Program-made: the position numbers and the translations under genes
The notes under the pieces: generated by a model
Database searches by the model: none
What the model saw: the letters and a program-made list of their open reading frames with translations, nothing else
What the model was told of the DNA's origin: nothing
Shown: one piece after another, positions 18,561 to 28,303 of the stretch
Numbering within the stretch: position 1 is the stretch's first letter
How the letters are laid out: each line of letters starts with the position of its first letter
NCBI GenBank assembly: GCA_036524675.1
Contig: DATDBU010000040.1
Span: forward strand, 3,698-67,697
DNA from: DATDAW01 sp036524675
GTDB taxonomy: Bacteria; Verrucomicrobiota; Verrucomicrobiia; Chthoniobacterales; DASVRZ01
Direction: 5' to 3'
Length of the DNA: 64,000 bases

Positions 18561-20654
18561 CTAAACCTGCGTTGCCTGAATCGCGGTGATAGCGATGGTG
18601 TAAACGATGTCTTCCACCAAGGCGCCTCGGGATAGATCGTTGACCGGCCGCTTCAAGCCTTGCAGCATTGGGCCGATGCTGACCACATTTGCGCTTCGCT
18701 GCACCGCTTTGTAGGTCGTATTCCCCGTGTTCAAGTCGGGGAAGACGAAAACAGTCGCCCGCCCCGCGACAGGACTCGTGGGAGCCTTCGTCGCAGCCAC
18801 ATCGGCGATCGCTGCGGCGTCGTATTGCAGCGGTCCATCAAGCAGCAAATCGGGACGTTTTTCTTTAGCGATACGAGTGGCTTCACGCACTTTGTCCACG
18901 TCCACGCCGGATCCGGATTCCCCCGTCGAGTAGCTGATCAAGGCGACACGCGCCGGGATGCCAAATTGCACCGCCGAATCCGCGCTCTGGATTGCGATAT
19001 CAGCCAGGGCCTCGGCATCCGGTTCCGGATTCACCGCGCAATCGCCGTAAACCAGAACCTGATCGGGTAGGCACATGAAGAAAATCGAGGAAACGACGCG
19101 CGCATCCGGCTTTGTTTTAATGATTTGAAGCGCCGGCCGGATCGTATTCGCCGAGGAATGAACGGCCCCGGAAACGAGGCCATCGACTTCACCCAGCGCG
19201 AGCATCACCGTGCCGAGCATCACGTTATCATCCAGCCAATCCGCGGCTGTTTCGGGTGCGAGTCCCTTGTTTTTGCGAAGTCCGACCAGCGGTTGGATGT
19301 AGCGGGCTCGAATCGTCGCAGGATCAATGATTTCGACTTCGGGTGGCAGCTCGATTTCCTGCCCTCGGGCGACGCGGTGGACTTCGTCGGGATTGCCGAG
19401 AAGGACGCATCTTGCAATGCCGCGTTTGGCGCAGATTGCGGCTGCGCGGACTGTTCGTGGCTCGTCGCCTTCCGGCAAAATGATGCGTTTATTGGCGCGG
19501 CGTGCTTGTTCGGTGATCCGGAAACAAAATGCCGCCGGAGACATGCGGCTTTCGAGCGGAATAGCGATTTTGGAGGAGATCCAATCCACGTCGATGGTTT
19601 CGGCGACAAAATCCATTCCTCGTTGCACTCGCTCGAGATCGTCGATGGGAACTTCCGTATTCATCCGGCCGAGCGCGGTCGTCGTTTCCCAACTGTTCGT
19701 CGGGACCTGTAGGACAGGCAATCCCGTATTCAGCGCGGGGCGGCATAACTCGAGAATTTTTTTATCAAATCCCGAATCACCTGTAAGGATGATGCCGGCA
19801 ATCGGCGTCTTGTTGACCGCAGCCATGGCGATCGCGATGAAAACATCGCTGCGATCCGATGGCGTGATTAGAATGGCCCCGGCTGTGAACGTGTGAACCA
19901 TGTTCGGAACCGTACGCGCCAGGAGGGAAATCGTCTTGGCACGACGGGTCGAAATTTCTCCCTCGTGGACGACGTCTGCCCCAAGATAGCGAGCGATGTC
20001 GATCGTACGGCAGGCGAGCAGTTCGGGATTTTCGGGAACGACACTGATCAGGTGAAAGCCGGGCTTTCCGATAAAGCGGCTCTGGGCGGCGATATGTTCG
20101 GCCAAAGTTCCGACGACGGGTACTTCGGGTTTCGGCGCGCGATTGATGATGCAGCCGATGACCGTATCACCTTCGACACCGCCGTAAGGCTTGGCGGCGT
20201 ATTCAATTCTGTCTTCGAGTTCCTGCAAGGTTTGTCCGGAAAGCGATCCTGCAAGGATGACTTCGGCGCTGAGCGCACGGACCAGCTCCAGGTTTAATTG
20301 ACCGGTGCTCGGCTGATGCCGCGTCGGCACAAGCCCCTCAATAACGACGACATCGGCGTCCTGGGCTGAGGTTTGATAATCCCGCACGATACGTTCAAGC
20401 AGTTCGTCCGTCCTGCCGGACGCGATGAGCTTCTCGGCTTCTTCGAGCGTAATTGGGACGACCGGTCGCAAGCCGGTCGTTGCCCGGATGAAATGGGTCG
20501 AACGTTCCGGGCCAGCTTCACCGGAAATCTGTCCGATGGGTTTGAAAAATGCGACGCGGACGCCACGATTATCGAGGGCGCGAACGAGACCGAGCGCGAG
20601 GGATGTGAGGCCGACGCCGCTTCCGATGGGGGTAAGAAAGAGGGTGTGGGGCAT
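18561..20654 (-). CDS. pta: Phosphate acetyltransferase (long form with DRTGG domain)
   Basis: Interconverts acetyl-CoA and acetyl phosphate, working with acetate kinase for acetate formation, assimilation and ATP yield. The 697-residue protein is the long type. It has an N-terminal BioD-like P-loop domain (FLTPIGSGVGLTSLAL), a central DRTGG domain, and a C-terminal catalytic PTA_PTB domain. The catalytic part begins around AFCFRITEQARRANKRIILPEG and includes VSGAVHSSANTIRPALQ. It starts 18 bases after the ackA stop on the same strand, so the two form an operon. Confidence 0.96.
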   Translation of the reverse strand: MPHTLFLTPIGSGVGLTSLALGLVRALDNRGVRVAFFKPIGQISGEAGPERSTHFIRATTGLRPVVPITLEEAEKLIASGRTDELLERIVRDYQTSAQDADVVVIEGLVPTRHQPSTGQLNLELVRALSAEVILAGSLSGQTLQELEDRIEYAAKPYGGVEGDTVIGCIINRAPKPEVPVVGTLAEHIAAQSRFIGKPGFHLISVVPENPELLACRTIDIARYLGADVVHEGEISTRRAKTISLLARTVPNMVHTFTAGAILITPSDRSDVFIAIAMAAVNKTPIAGIILTGDSGFDKKILELCRPALNTGLPVLQVPTNSWETTTALGRMNTEVPIDDLERVQRGMDFVAETIDVDWISSKIAIPLESRMSPAAFCFRITEQARRANKRIILPEGDEPRTVRAAAICAKRGIARCVLLGNPDEVHRVARGQEIELPPEVEIIDPATIRARYIQPLVGLRKNKGLAPETAADWLDDNVMLGTVMLALGEVDGLVSGAVHSSANTIRPALQIIKTKPDARVVSSIFFMCLPDQVLVYGDCAVNPEPDAEALADIAIQSADSAVQFGIPARVALISYSTGESGSGVDVDKVREATRIAKEKRPDLLLDGPLQYDAAAIADVAATKAPTSPVAGRATVFVFPDLNTGNTTYKAVQRSANVVSIGPMLQGLKRPVNDLSRGALVEDIVYTIAITAIQATQV

Positions 20655-20672
20655 GAAGTTTTTCGTTAAGCT

Positions 20673-21872
20673 TTAGGAATTCAAGAATCGCGCGGTCTCC
20701 CGCGCAATCACTAATTCCTCGTTGGTCGGGACGACCATACACAGCACTCGAGAATCAGCGGCGGAAATGATACCGCCGTTGTATTTGCCGTGGTTTTCAT
20801 TCGCTGGCACGTCCATTTTCGCTCCGAGCACGCCCAGATGTTCCAGTGTCCGCGCCCGCACCGGCTGGGAGTTCTCCCCAATGCCGCCAGTGAAAATCAA
20901 AGCATCCACGCGGTCCAGGCCAGCAGCAATGCCCAGGATTCCTTTGGCAAGGCGGTAGCAGAAAACGTTGATAGCCATGGCCGCATGCGGATTTCCCCAG
21001 GATTCGGCTTCCACTAGTGCCCGCATATCGTTGCTGTGGCCGGACAACCCGAGCAAGCCGCTCTTGCGATTGAGAAGGTCGGTGATTTCAGCGAGGCTGC
21101 GTCCCGTTTTTTCCGCGATGAACTGGTGCAAGTTCGGGTCCACGTCCCCACTGCGCGTGCCCATGACGAGTCCTTCCGATGGCGTCAGCCCCATTGTCGT
21201 ATCCACGCTTTTCCCATCCTTCAAAGCGCAGGCGCTGCAACCATTACCGAGGTGGGCCGTTATCATTTGCAAATCCTCCAACGGCTTCCCGATCCTGCGC
21301 GCAGCCTCGCCGGCGACATAGCGATGACTCGTTCCATGAAAACCGTAACGCCGGATCTTGTGACGCTGATACAGGTCATACGGCAGCGCGTACATAAATG
21401 CCTGCAAGGGCATGGTTTGATGAAATGCCGTGTCGAAAACCGCCACATGCGGCAGCGCCGGAAATTGGTGCAAAGCCGCAGCGATGCCGCTCAAACTCGC
21501 GGGATTATGCAATGGGGCCAGCCCGGAAACCTCGACAATTTTTTTCACGACATCCTCGTCGATGCGCACGCTTTCCGAGAAGACCTCACCTCCATGCACC
21601 ACCCGATGGCCAACTCCAGCGATTTTGCCTTGGCTGATCGTGTCACCCAATTGCTCCAGAATACGATCGAGGGCGCTCGAGTGATCCACTCGAGGCACTG
21701 CGACATTGCGTTTTTCGCCCTCAGGGAGGCGCAAATGAAGGACTGCTTCAGGCGTGTTCAAACGCTCGGCCAGACCGTTCGTCAAAACGGTCCCCTCTTC
21801 CGATTCGATGACCGCAAATTTTAGCGAGCTACTTCCACAATTGATGACGAGTATCAGGGGCACGACTTCCAC
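20673..21872 (-). CDS. ackA: Acetate kinase
   Basis: Phosphorylates acetate with ATP, or makes ATP from acetyl phosphate in the reverse direction, in the cytoplasm. The 399 residues match the family. The N-terminal signature is LVINCGSSSLKFAV, followed by HRVVHGGE and RRYGFHGTSHRYV around residue 175. The C-terminal ATP-binding region shows LIFTGGIGENSQPVRAR. It lies upstream of pta in an ackA-pta pair. A short hydrophobic extension before LVINCG may mean that the true start is a few codons further in. Confidence 0.97.
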   Translation of the reverse strand: MEVVPLILVINCGSSSLKFAVIESEEGTVLTNGLAERLNTPEAVLHLRLPEGEKRNVAVPRVDHSSALDRILEQLGDTISQGKIAGVGHRVVHGGEVFSESVRIDEDVVKKIVEVSGLAPLHNPASLSGIAAALHQFPALPHVAVFDTAFHQTMPLQAFMYALPYDLYQRHKIRRYGFHGTSHRYVAGEAARRIGKPLEDLQMITAHLGNGCSACALKDGKSVDTTMGLTPSEGLVMGTRSGDVDPNLHQFIAEKTGRSLAEITDLLNRKSGLLGLSGHSNDMRALVEAESWGNPHAAMAINVFCYRLAKGILGIAAGLDRVDALIFTGGIGENSQPVRARTLEHLGVLGAKMDVPANENHGKYNGGIISAADSRVLCMVVPTNEELVIARETARFLNS

Positions 21873-21962
21873 CTAACAGGTTTCGGATGTTTCGGAAAAG
21901 CACGGAATGCTACTTTTTTCGCGCACCTCCTGGGCATCGCGCAGCCCGTTGCGGAATCCGTT

Positions 21963-23426
21963 TTAGCGATTCTGCCTCAACCTAACTGTTTCTCCCCTTC
22001 CCTGGCGAGGGCCATCCGGCTCTTGTTTTCCGCGTTGGCGGGGCGCGACTCCCAAGCCCAAAAGCAGAGCTGTCCACATTTGTAAGGCAGGAACCTGCAA
22101 AGGGAAATCCACGAGGCCATGTACCGCCACGCCCAGCAAGGCCAGGAGCAAACCACGCGAATAGACGGCATCATTCACACACGCCCTCAACGCGATTAGC
22201 CATATCGCGAGCCAGCCAATCAGCGGCACCAAGCCCCATTCGGCTGCAGTCTGGAGCAAATCATGGTGAGCGAATTGGAGATGCAGGTAAAAGGAATTTA
22301 CGAAGCCGTTGTTGGTGTATAACCTCAGGCGCTTTGCACGGGAACCCGGACCATCGCCAAGGAGCGGTTGATCGGCAACCATCCGCAAAGTGGCCAGCCA
22401 GGCAGTCTCACGGTCTCCAAATTCGTTTGGAATGAGCCTGTCACCCCTCTGCGCAACCATGGCTTTTAGTCGGGCATCCAGGACCTCAGACTCGAACTTT
22501 GACACGGCAACACTTTGCCAGCCGTCGTCGCGGCGATCCTGCAGAGCGTGGACGAAAAACATCTGGGCCAACAGAGCTACGGCAAATCCACCAAATACCG
22601 TGCCTGCAACGACTTTTGGGCCAACCCCTTTGAACCGGTCCAGCAGGAACCAAGCCCCTCCGAATAACATTAGGCCGGACGCCACCCACTTCGCCGATGT
22701 CGCCTCCCAAAAGGCTACCGCTACCCACGCCAATCCTGCAGTCGCAACAATACCTGCCCAATATCCGGACCTGTAAATAGCCCGATTCGTCGGTTTACCA
22801 GAACGAAATACCAGCAGCGGCCACGCAAGATTCACACAGGCCGCCGCAGCGCTGTAATGAAAAAACGCCGCGTTAAAACGCTCCCCGCCGTCAGAGACAA
22901 TCACCCAGGACGGGTGGTTCCACCCAAGAAATCGCTCGCATAAAGAACATGCGGCGACAGCAAGGCCCATCCAGCCAACTAGCCCCAAAAGTATCTTGCG
23001 AAATCCAGGATCCGCCCCGAGATGCGCAGCAGCCAGCAATCCAAACAGCAAAGCAGAAGCCATCGCCAGTCGCAGCCCCCTCGGCACGTTGATAAAACCA
23101 CCGGGAACCAACATTTTAAGTGCGGCCCACTGTTCAGCTGAAAACACCGTTGGGAAGTTTGGTTCCGGCTGCCCGGCCCACCACACAAGGCACCCCAGCA
23201 GTAAAATCACGGACCACAAAACAAGGCGAGGCACACGCAGAAACTCCCGCCTTAACACACACGAAACAGCCGCGAGCCCCAAAGATCCGGCGAGCCCGGC
23301 AACATACCACCACCCCGTTTGTGAAATCACCGGCTGGGCTCCTGCAAGCCAGGGCGCGGTAGCGGCAACGGCCAGGAGCAACCCGGCAGCACATCGGTCG
23401 AGTAACTTTGCCGCAAAATAAATCAT
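21963..23426 (-). CDS. O-antigen ligase/polymerase-like membrane protein
   Basis: Multi-spanning inner-membrane protein of about 487 residues with some ten to twelve hydrophobic segments and a large loop between late spans. The stretch FAHHDLLQTAAEWGLVPLIGW fits the conserved histidine region of the O-antigen ligase (Wzy_C) family. Members polymerise or ligate lipid-linked glycans in the periplasm. The frame extends to an ATG at 23468, but 23426 (MIYFAAKLL) places the first membrane helix at the N-terminus. It is divergent from rpoN and separated from the glycosyltransferase cluster by pta and ackA, so its link to that cluster is plausible but not shown. Confidence 0.75.
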   Translation of the reverse strand: MIYFAAKLLDRCAAGLLLAVAATAPWLAGAQPVISQTGWWYVAGLAGSLGLAAVSCVLRREFLRVPRLVLWSVILLLGCLVWWAGQPEPNFPTVFSAEQWAALKMLVPGGFINVPRGLRLAMASALLFGLLAAAHLGADPGFRKILLGLVGWMGLAVAACSLCERFLGWNHPSWVIVSDGGERFNAAFFHYSAAAACVNLAWPLLVFRSGKPTNRAIYRSGYWAGIVATAGLAWVAVAFWEATSAKWVASGLMLFGGAWFLLDRFKGVGPKVVAGTVFGGFAVALLAQMFFVHALQDRRDDGWQSVAVSKFESEVLDARLKAMVAQRGDRLIPNEFGDRETAWLATLRMVADQPLLGDGPGSRAKRLRLYTNNGFVNSFYLHLQFAHHDLLQTAAEWGLVPLIGWLAIWLIALRACVNDAVYSRGLLLALLGVAVHGLVDFPLQVPALQMWTALLLGLGVAPRQRGKQEPDGPRQGRGETVRLRQNR

Positions 23427-23535
23427 CCGAAATGAGCTGTGGGGTTGGCGCGAAATGCATTGCCGCACACCGCCAGAGCCAAAAGCGACGGTTTACTCTT
23501 GCAGCAAGAAGCATACCCAGTTACGCTTCTTTTCA

Positions 23536-24939
23536 ATGGCCGCTGGAATGCATCAATCGCAAAATCTCTCGCTGCAGCAGGTCCTCGCACCGCAATTGCA
23601 GCAAAGTCTCGCGATTTTACAAGCGCCAATGCTCGAATTGCGCAATATCATCCAGCAGGAAATTCAGACTAATCCCGTTATCGAAGACGATATCACCGAG
23701 CCGAGCATCGAAGAAAAACAGCGGGAGCTCGATGAATTCAAAGAGGAATTCGAACGTCTAGCCAAGCTCGACGACGAATGGCGCGACTACATGGCGCAAA
23801 ACACCAGCTACTCGAGCCGAACATCGGATGAAGAAGAGCGACGGCAGTTTTTCTTCGATTCGCTGGTAAATCAGGAGACGCTGCAGCAGCATCTGCTAGA
23901 TCAGTTAGCCCTCCTTGATCTGTGTACCGATGACCGCCGGACTGCCGAACTTATTATCGGCAATATTGATGACCTTGGTTTTCTCCAAGCCACGCCGGAA
24001 GAGATGTCTCGCAACACCGGCATTAGCACCGAACATTTTCAGAAGATTCTCAACCTCGTGCAAACCTTTCACCCGGTCGGTGTCGGCGCCGTCGATTTGC
24101 GGGACTGTTTGCTGATTCAATTGCGCAGACTCGGCAAGGAAGGAAGTCCTGAGTATCGCATCGTCGAGCACCACCTCACCGACCTGGGCAAACGGCGCTT
24201 TCCGGAAATTGCGCGCAAACTGGGAATCACGCCGGAACAGGTCCAAAAATACGCGAATTTCATCGCAACCCTCGATCCTCGGCCGGGACAGATTTTTACA
24301 GCGGATCCAAATAACTATGTCCTACCGGATGTTACGGTCGAAAAAGTTGCCGACGAATACACCGTCACCTTGAACGGCGAGCAAATTCCGCATTTGCGGA
24401 TTAGCAATACGTACAAAGACCTGATGTCGCAAGATGACAACGGCAATGAGGTGAAAGATTATATCCGGGAAAAAATCCGCAGCGGCAAATTTCTCATAAA
24501 GAGCATCCACCAACGGCAGCAGACGATTCATAACATCGCCACTGAGATTGTGAAGCACCAGCACGATTTCCTTGAGTACGGCCCGTCGCACCTGAAGCCG
24601 CTAACCATGGTGCAAATTGCCAATATCGTCGGCGTTCATGAGACAACGGTCAGCCGCGCCATTTCCGGAAAGTACATAAGCACGCCGCAAGGAGTGTTCG
24701 AGATGAAATACTTCTTCACTCCCGGCTATCAAACGGCCGACGGCGAGAACCTGAGCAACACGAGCGTGAAAGACGCTATTGCCGATCTTGTGAAACGCGA
24801 AGACGTCCACACGCCTCTCAGCGACAAAGAGATTGTTGAGATTTTATCGACGCGCGGAATTCCAATCGCACGGCGAACGGTAGCGAAATACCGCAGCGAA
24901 CTTAACATCCTGCCCAGCAACATGCGGAAGCAATATTAG
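23536..24939 (+). CDS. rpoN: RNA polymerase sigma-54 factor
   Basis: Alternative sigma factor that recognises -24/-12 promoters and needs AAA+ activators. From the ATG at 23536 the protein has 467 residues. The N-terminal activator-interacting region is rich in Q and L (LAPQLQQSLAILQAPMLEL). An acidic linker and the core-binding domain follow, then the helix-turn-helix TMVQIANIVGVHETTVSRAI. The C-terminal RpoN box is seen as IARRTVAKYRSELNI. Upstream in-frame codons to 23455 lie in the intergenic space shared with the divergent ligase gene. The last four bases overlap convergently with the DUF4340 gene. Confidence 0.95.
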   Translation: MAAGMHQSQNLSLQQVLAPQLQQSLAILQAPMLELRNIIQQEIQTNPVIEDDITEPSIEEKQRELDEFKEEFERLAKLDDEWRDYMAQNTSYSSRTSDEEERRQFFFDSLVNQETLQQHLLDQLALLDLCTDDRRTAELIIGNIDDLGFLQATPEEMSRNTGISTEHFQKILNLVQTFHPVGVGAVDLRDCLLIQLRRLGKEGSPEYRIVEHHLTDLGKRRFPEIARKLGITPEQVQKYANFIATLDPRPGQIFTADPNNYVLPDVTVEKVADEYTVTLNGEQIPHLRISNTYKDLMSQDDNGNEVKDYIREKIRSGKFLIKSIHQRQQTIHNIATEIVKHQHDFLEYGPSHLKPLTMVQIANIVGVHETTVSRAISGKYISTPQGVFEMKYFFTPGYQTADGENLSNTSVKDAIADLVKREDVHTPLSDKEIVEILSTRGIPIARRTVAKYRSELNILPSNMRKQY

Positions 24940-26750
24940 GGTCTTTGAGGAGGCAATCCGGATGGTGATGAAACAGGAGCAGGCGCCGCGGAAGGTTGCT
25001 GCCCTGGCGTCAGCGATTGCGTTGCGGCTGCATTGACAAGGAAAATATCATCGCTCCCTTCGAGCTTCGCATACGCATTTCCCTCTGCGTCCGGGTTCCC
25101 CAGCAAGAGTTTCCGAGTCACATCGCCGGTTTTGAACTGAATCGTCTGCGCGTGATCCAGACCCGAGTTCTCCGCGGAAGGCAATAACCACTTAACGGCG
25201 CGCAGTTTCGCCAGTGTCGCAACCACGCCGTCGATATTGGGTGGCAATGCTGCATCGGAGGCCGTCCATTTTTCCGCATCCCGTTTCACAACAAGAGGTT
25301 TGCCTCCCGGGGATTGAAAAACAATTTCTGTGACCATGGCGGGATCAATATTCAGCACTTCCAGGGATTTGAACGCCGCCGGCGCGGAGGGAAGATTGCC
25401 TAGAATACCCGGCTGGACCGAAACGACGAACGGCTCCTCGGCAACGCGGGCATAAAGTTTGTCGCCTTCGGTTTTGCCAAACTGAACGCTGGCGATTGGA
25501 GTTTCTCCCTTGGGAGCCTCGGCGGAGGCCTCGCTGGAATAACTGCTGAAACGGACAGTCAGCACCGGTTGATTCAGTCCGTACTTCGGAAGATCGGAAG
25601 AAGTATCGGCGATAAAGCCGGTGATCTCAGTATTAGTCAGGACGTCAGTGAGACGGTTGACTTCACCCTTATTCGCAACACCGGATCCGGGTTCGAGGAT
25701 TTTCCAGTTATCCTCGTCACGGGCGAGGACGACTTTTGGCTGTCCGCTTTTTTCGATGGTCAATCGATCAACGAGATCAGGGTTGACGCGTGCAAGTTTG
25801 CGATCGCGCAAATCATTGGGTTTGGCGTTGAGGACATCGGCGATCGACTTATTAACAATGTAGATCGACGCTCGTCCGGCAACGCGAGCGTAAAGTTTAT
25901 CCCTGTCCTTCTCGGTTGCAGTCCCGATCTGGATTTCAACATCGTCCTCCGCATCCTTGCTTTGGAGTATCAGCGTGCCAGCAGGCTCGGCAAGGCCGAA
26001 CCTTGCCAGGTTGCCCTCGTCCTGTGTGACGAATTCCTCGATCCGGGCGTTGTTCGCTTTCGAAATCAAATCAAGCGTCTTTCCACCATCCGCACGGGCC
26101 TTGATGGGCGAACTGAGATTCCATTGACCATCGGTCTGGACCAGATCGATGTCTCCTGATTTAGTTTTAATTTTCAATCCGGTGACATTGCTGCTCTCAA
26201 AAGGCGTGAGTTTGCGATCGCGAAAATCATCAACCCCACGGGCGATTAGATTCCGAACATCGTTGTCGATGACGGAAACCGACTCTTCTTTGCCGACGCG
26301 GGCGTATATTTTTCGGTCAAACGCCGTATCCTTTCCGAATTGGATTTCGTCGGGAGCTCCGTCACCCGTCAGCTTGAGCCGGACCTTGGCCTGTTGGACG
26401 CCGTAGCTTTTCAGCGCATCCTTGATGTTGCCATCCTTTCGGAGATCTTCGACAACACCGGATTTCGCGATGCCAGCAGCTGAGCTGAGAAGCTGCGAGA
26501 CGATCCCGCCATCGGCGCGATCATTGACCGGGTTGGTCAGCCTCCAGCCGTCGCCTTCTCTTCTAAGTTGAATGGTTGTGTCACCGTTGGCGATGTCGAT
26601 GCCGTTGATTTTCGTTTCGTCGAACTTGACGAGCGTCTTTTCACGTTCGGCAAGTTCGCGCGATGTGGGCTGTTTTTTTTCAAAGAAGAAGATAAACCCG
26701 GCCAGAACCGCGGCGACGATCAGCAAAATAATCGTGGAACGAAGTTTCAT
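24936..26750 (-). CDS. DUF4340 repeat protein, partner of Gld-type ABC transporter
   Basis: The 604-residue protein has one N-terminal membrane helix (residues 5-24, TIILLIVAAVLAGFIFFFEK) and a long extracytoplasmic part made of repeated DUF4340 units. The units can be seen from recurrent DRKL and DKLYARV motifs around residues 125, 190 and 310 and again later. The C-terminal 25 residues are rich in proline, serine and alanine. Function is unknown, but these proteins are regularly encoded with GldG-like proteins and their ABC transporter, as here. It starts 13 bases after the gldG-like stop and is the last gene of that operon. Confidence 0.85.
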   Translation of the reverse strand: MKLRSTIILLIVAAVLAGFIFFFEKKQPTSRELAEREKTLVKFDETKINGIDIANGDTTIQLRREGDGWRLTNPVNDRADGGIVSQLLSSAAGIAKSGVVEDLRKDGNIKDALKSYGVQQAKVRLKLTGDGAPDEIQFGKDTAFDRKIYARVGKEESVSVIDNDVRNLIARGVDDFRDRKLTPFESSNVTGLKIKTKSGDIDLVQTDGQWNLSSPIKARADGGKTLDLISKANNARIEEFVTQDEGNLARFGLAEPAGTLILQSKDAEDDVEIQIGTATEKDRDKLYARVAGRASIYIVNKSIADVLNAKPNDLRDRKLARVNPDLVDRLTIEKSGQPKVVLARDEDNWKILEPGSGVANKGEVNRLTDVLTNTEITGFIADTSSDLPKYGLNQPVLTVRFSSYSSEASAEAPKGETPIASVQFGKTEGDKLYARVAEEPFVVSVQPGILGNLPSAPAAFKSLEVLNIDPAMVTEIVFQSPGGKPLVVKRDAEKWTASDAALPPNIDGVVATLAKLRAVKWLLPSAENSGLDHAQTIQFKTGDVTRKLLLGNPDAEGNAYAKLEGSDDIFLVNAAATQSLTPGQQPSAAPAPVSSPSGLPPQRP

Positions 26751-26763
26751 GAAGGATTGTGTT

Positions 26764-28284
26764 CTATCGGCGACGAGCGAGGCGCACTCCGATGCCTAGG
26801 AAGGCTACAACAGCCGGAATAATAACCAACACTGCCCAACTAATCTGGCGAAGTTGCTCCTCCGTAAGTCCGAGTCGGAAGTATTCTCTTTGCTTCGGTG
26901 GAATGGCAATGAGTTCTTCGCGATTAGCAAGCCAGTTGACTGCAGCAAGCGTAAAATCAAGGTTCGGCTGGACGAGATATTGGTCGATGAGGAAATCGCC
27001 GTTTGCCACGCAAACAAGGCGCGCGGAATCGACTTTCACACGTTCGTCGCCTACGGCGCCCTGTTCAACCGCCGCTGCCAGGGTAAGTGGCGCGGCATGG
27101 TCCCTACCGGCGTCGTACTGAAAGATTTGATCCTCAGGCCCCGTATAGTCCACTTCTCCCCAGAACCCCACAGCGGCCTGGATGAGGGGCTGGACTTTTA
27201 GCTGTAAGGCCTGGGTTTTGGCCTGGTCTATTTCAATCGTTTGAGTGGCACCATCAAAAATGGTTTGTGCTCCACCAAGCTCCTTGGTGATGGGGTGCCC
27301 AATCTGGAAATCGGCTACGACCTGTTTGTAAACGGCGGTTAATCCGCCACCTCGGTTCTCAGTTTTTTTGACGCGATCGTCGCGAATCTTCAAGCCAGTT
27401 TCACCGAGCCAGGCGTCCAATTTCGGAGTGTTAGAATTCGGATCGAGCATTACAAACAATCGGCCTTTTCTCTTCCAGTAATCTCTGAGCAACCCAATGG
27501 CCCGATCCGTTGGATCATACTTGGGAGAAGTAACAAAAACAGCCTTTGCGTCTGCCGGAATGGCGTCGATGTTCAGAAGATTGAGCGATGCGGTCGCCAG
27601 GTTCTGACGTTTGAAATACTCCATAATTGTGCGGTTGAACGGGGCGCCAACAAAATCCTGGCCGCCGAGTCCCGTTACAAAATAGAGCTTGCTCTGGTTG
27701 GGTTCGATAATTTCGAGAAGGGCCTGGGTGATGGCCTGTTCGCCTTTGAATCCTGCGACTTCAGCCTGCGTCATCGGATCGGACGGCTTGGACATTTCGA
27801 CCATGTCCATCACGTTGACGAACTTCGTCCGGTTTTGGTAATCCAATATAACAATAGCCTCCTGCACCCCAAATTTGTAGCGTTGCTGGAGTTCCTTCGC
27901 CCGGTTGAGATTCTGAAAAGGATTAACCGTTTCAACGTCGATCTTCTTGCCTTCTTTCTTAGCCTGGACCTGGTACTCGGAGACAAGATCTTTGATGTCA
28001 TCTAAAACTGGAACTTGCGAGGGGACCATGACAACGATCCTAAGCTTGTCTTGCAGCTGACCAATGACCTTTCTGGTCTGCGCCGAAATCTCGCTTTTTT
28101 TTGACCGGGACAGATCCCATCTGCGGAAATGATTGAACGCCAGATAGTTCACCATCCCAAAAATAGTGATTCCAAGGACGATCTGAAGCAGGACGTTCAG
28201 GCCAATCCGGAAACGGTTGATTCTGAAAACGCCGCGACCTTTTCTTTCGACATTTGGTTGAGGCTCGATAACTGACTCGGACAT
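26764..28284 (-). CDS. GldG-like ABC transporter auxiliary protein
   Basis: Member of the Gldg/ABC_transp_aux family. The 506 residues include a cytoplasmic N-terminus, a first membrane helix at about 30-50 and a large extracytoplasmic domain with FVTGLGGQDFVGAPFN and RLFVMLDPNSNTP. A C-terminal membrane helix ends in a basic RLARRR tail. In Bacteroidetes, GldG works with GldA and GldF in gliding. Outside that phylum the same set is common in non-gliders, so a role in gliding should not be assumed. It is 19 bases downstream of the permease gene. Confidence 0.88.
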   Translation of the reverse strand: MSESVIEPQPNVERKGRGVFRINRFRIGLNVLLQIVLGITIFGMVNYLAFNHFRRWDLSRSKKSEISAQTRKVIGQLQDKLRIVVMVPSQVPVLDDIKDLVSEYQVQAKKEGKKIDVETVNPFQNLNRAKELQQRYKFGVQEAIVILDYQNRTKFVNVMDMVEMSKPSDPMTQAEVAGFKGEQAITQALLEIIEPNQSKLYFVTGLGGQDFVGAPFNRTIMEYFKRQNLATASLNLLNIDAIPADAKAVFVTSPKYDPTDRAIGLLRDYWKRKGRLFVMLDPNSNTPKLDAWLGETGLKIRDDRVKKTENRGGGLTAVYKQVVADFQIGHPITKELGGAQTIFDGATQTIEIDQAKTQALQLKVQPLIQAAVGFWGEVDYTGPEDQIFQYDAGRDHAAPLTLAAAVEQGAVGDERVKVDSARLVCVANGDFLIDQYLVQPNLDFTLAAVNWLANREELIAIPPKQREYFRLGLTEEQLRQISWAVLVIIPAVVAFLGIGVRLARRR

Positions 28285-28303
28285 AACAAGAGATATTAAA
28301 TGG

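Noticed and set aside
23440..23470. Possible sigma-54 promoter (TTGGCGC...TTGCC) upstream of rpoN
   Set aside because: The spacing between the GG and GC elements is 13 bases instead of 10, so it does not fit a -24/-12 promoter.
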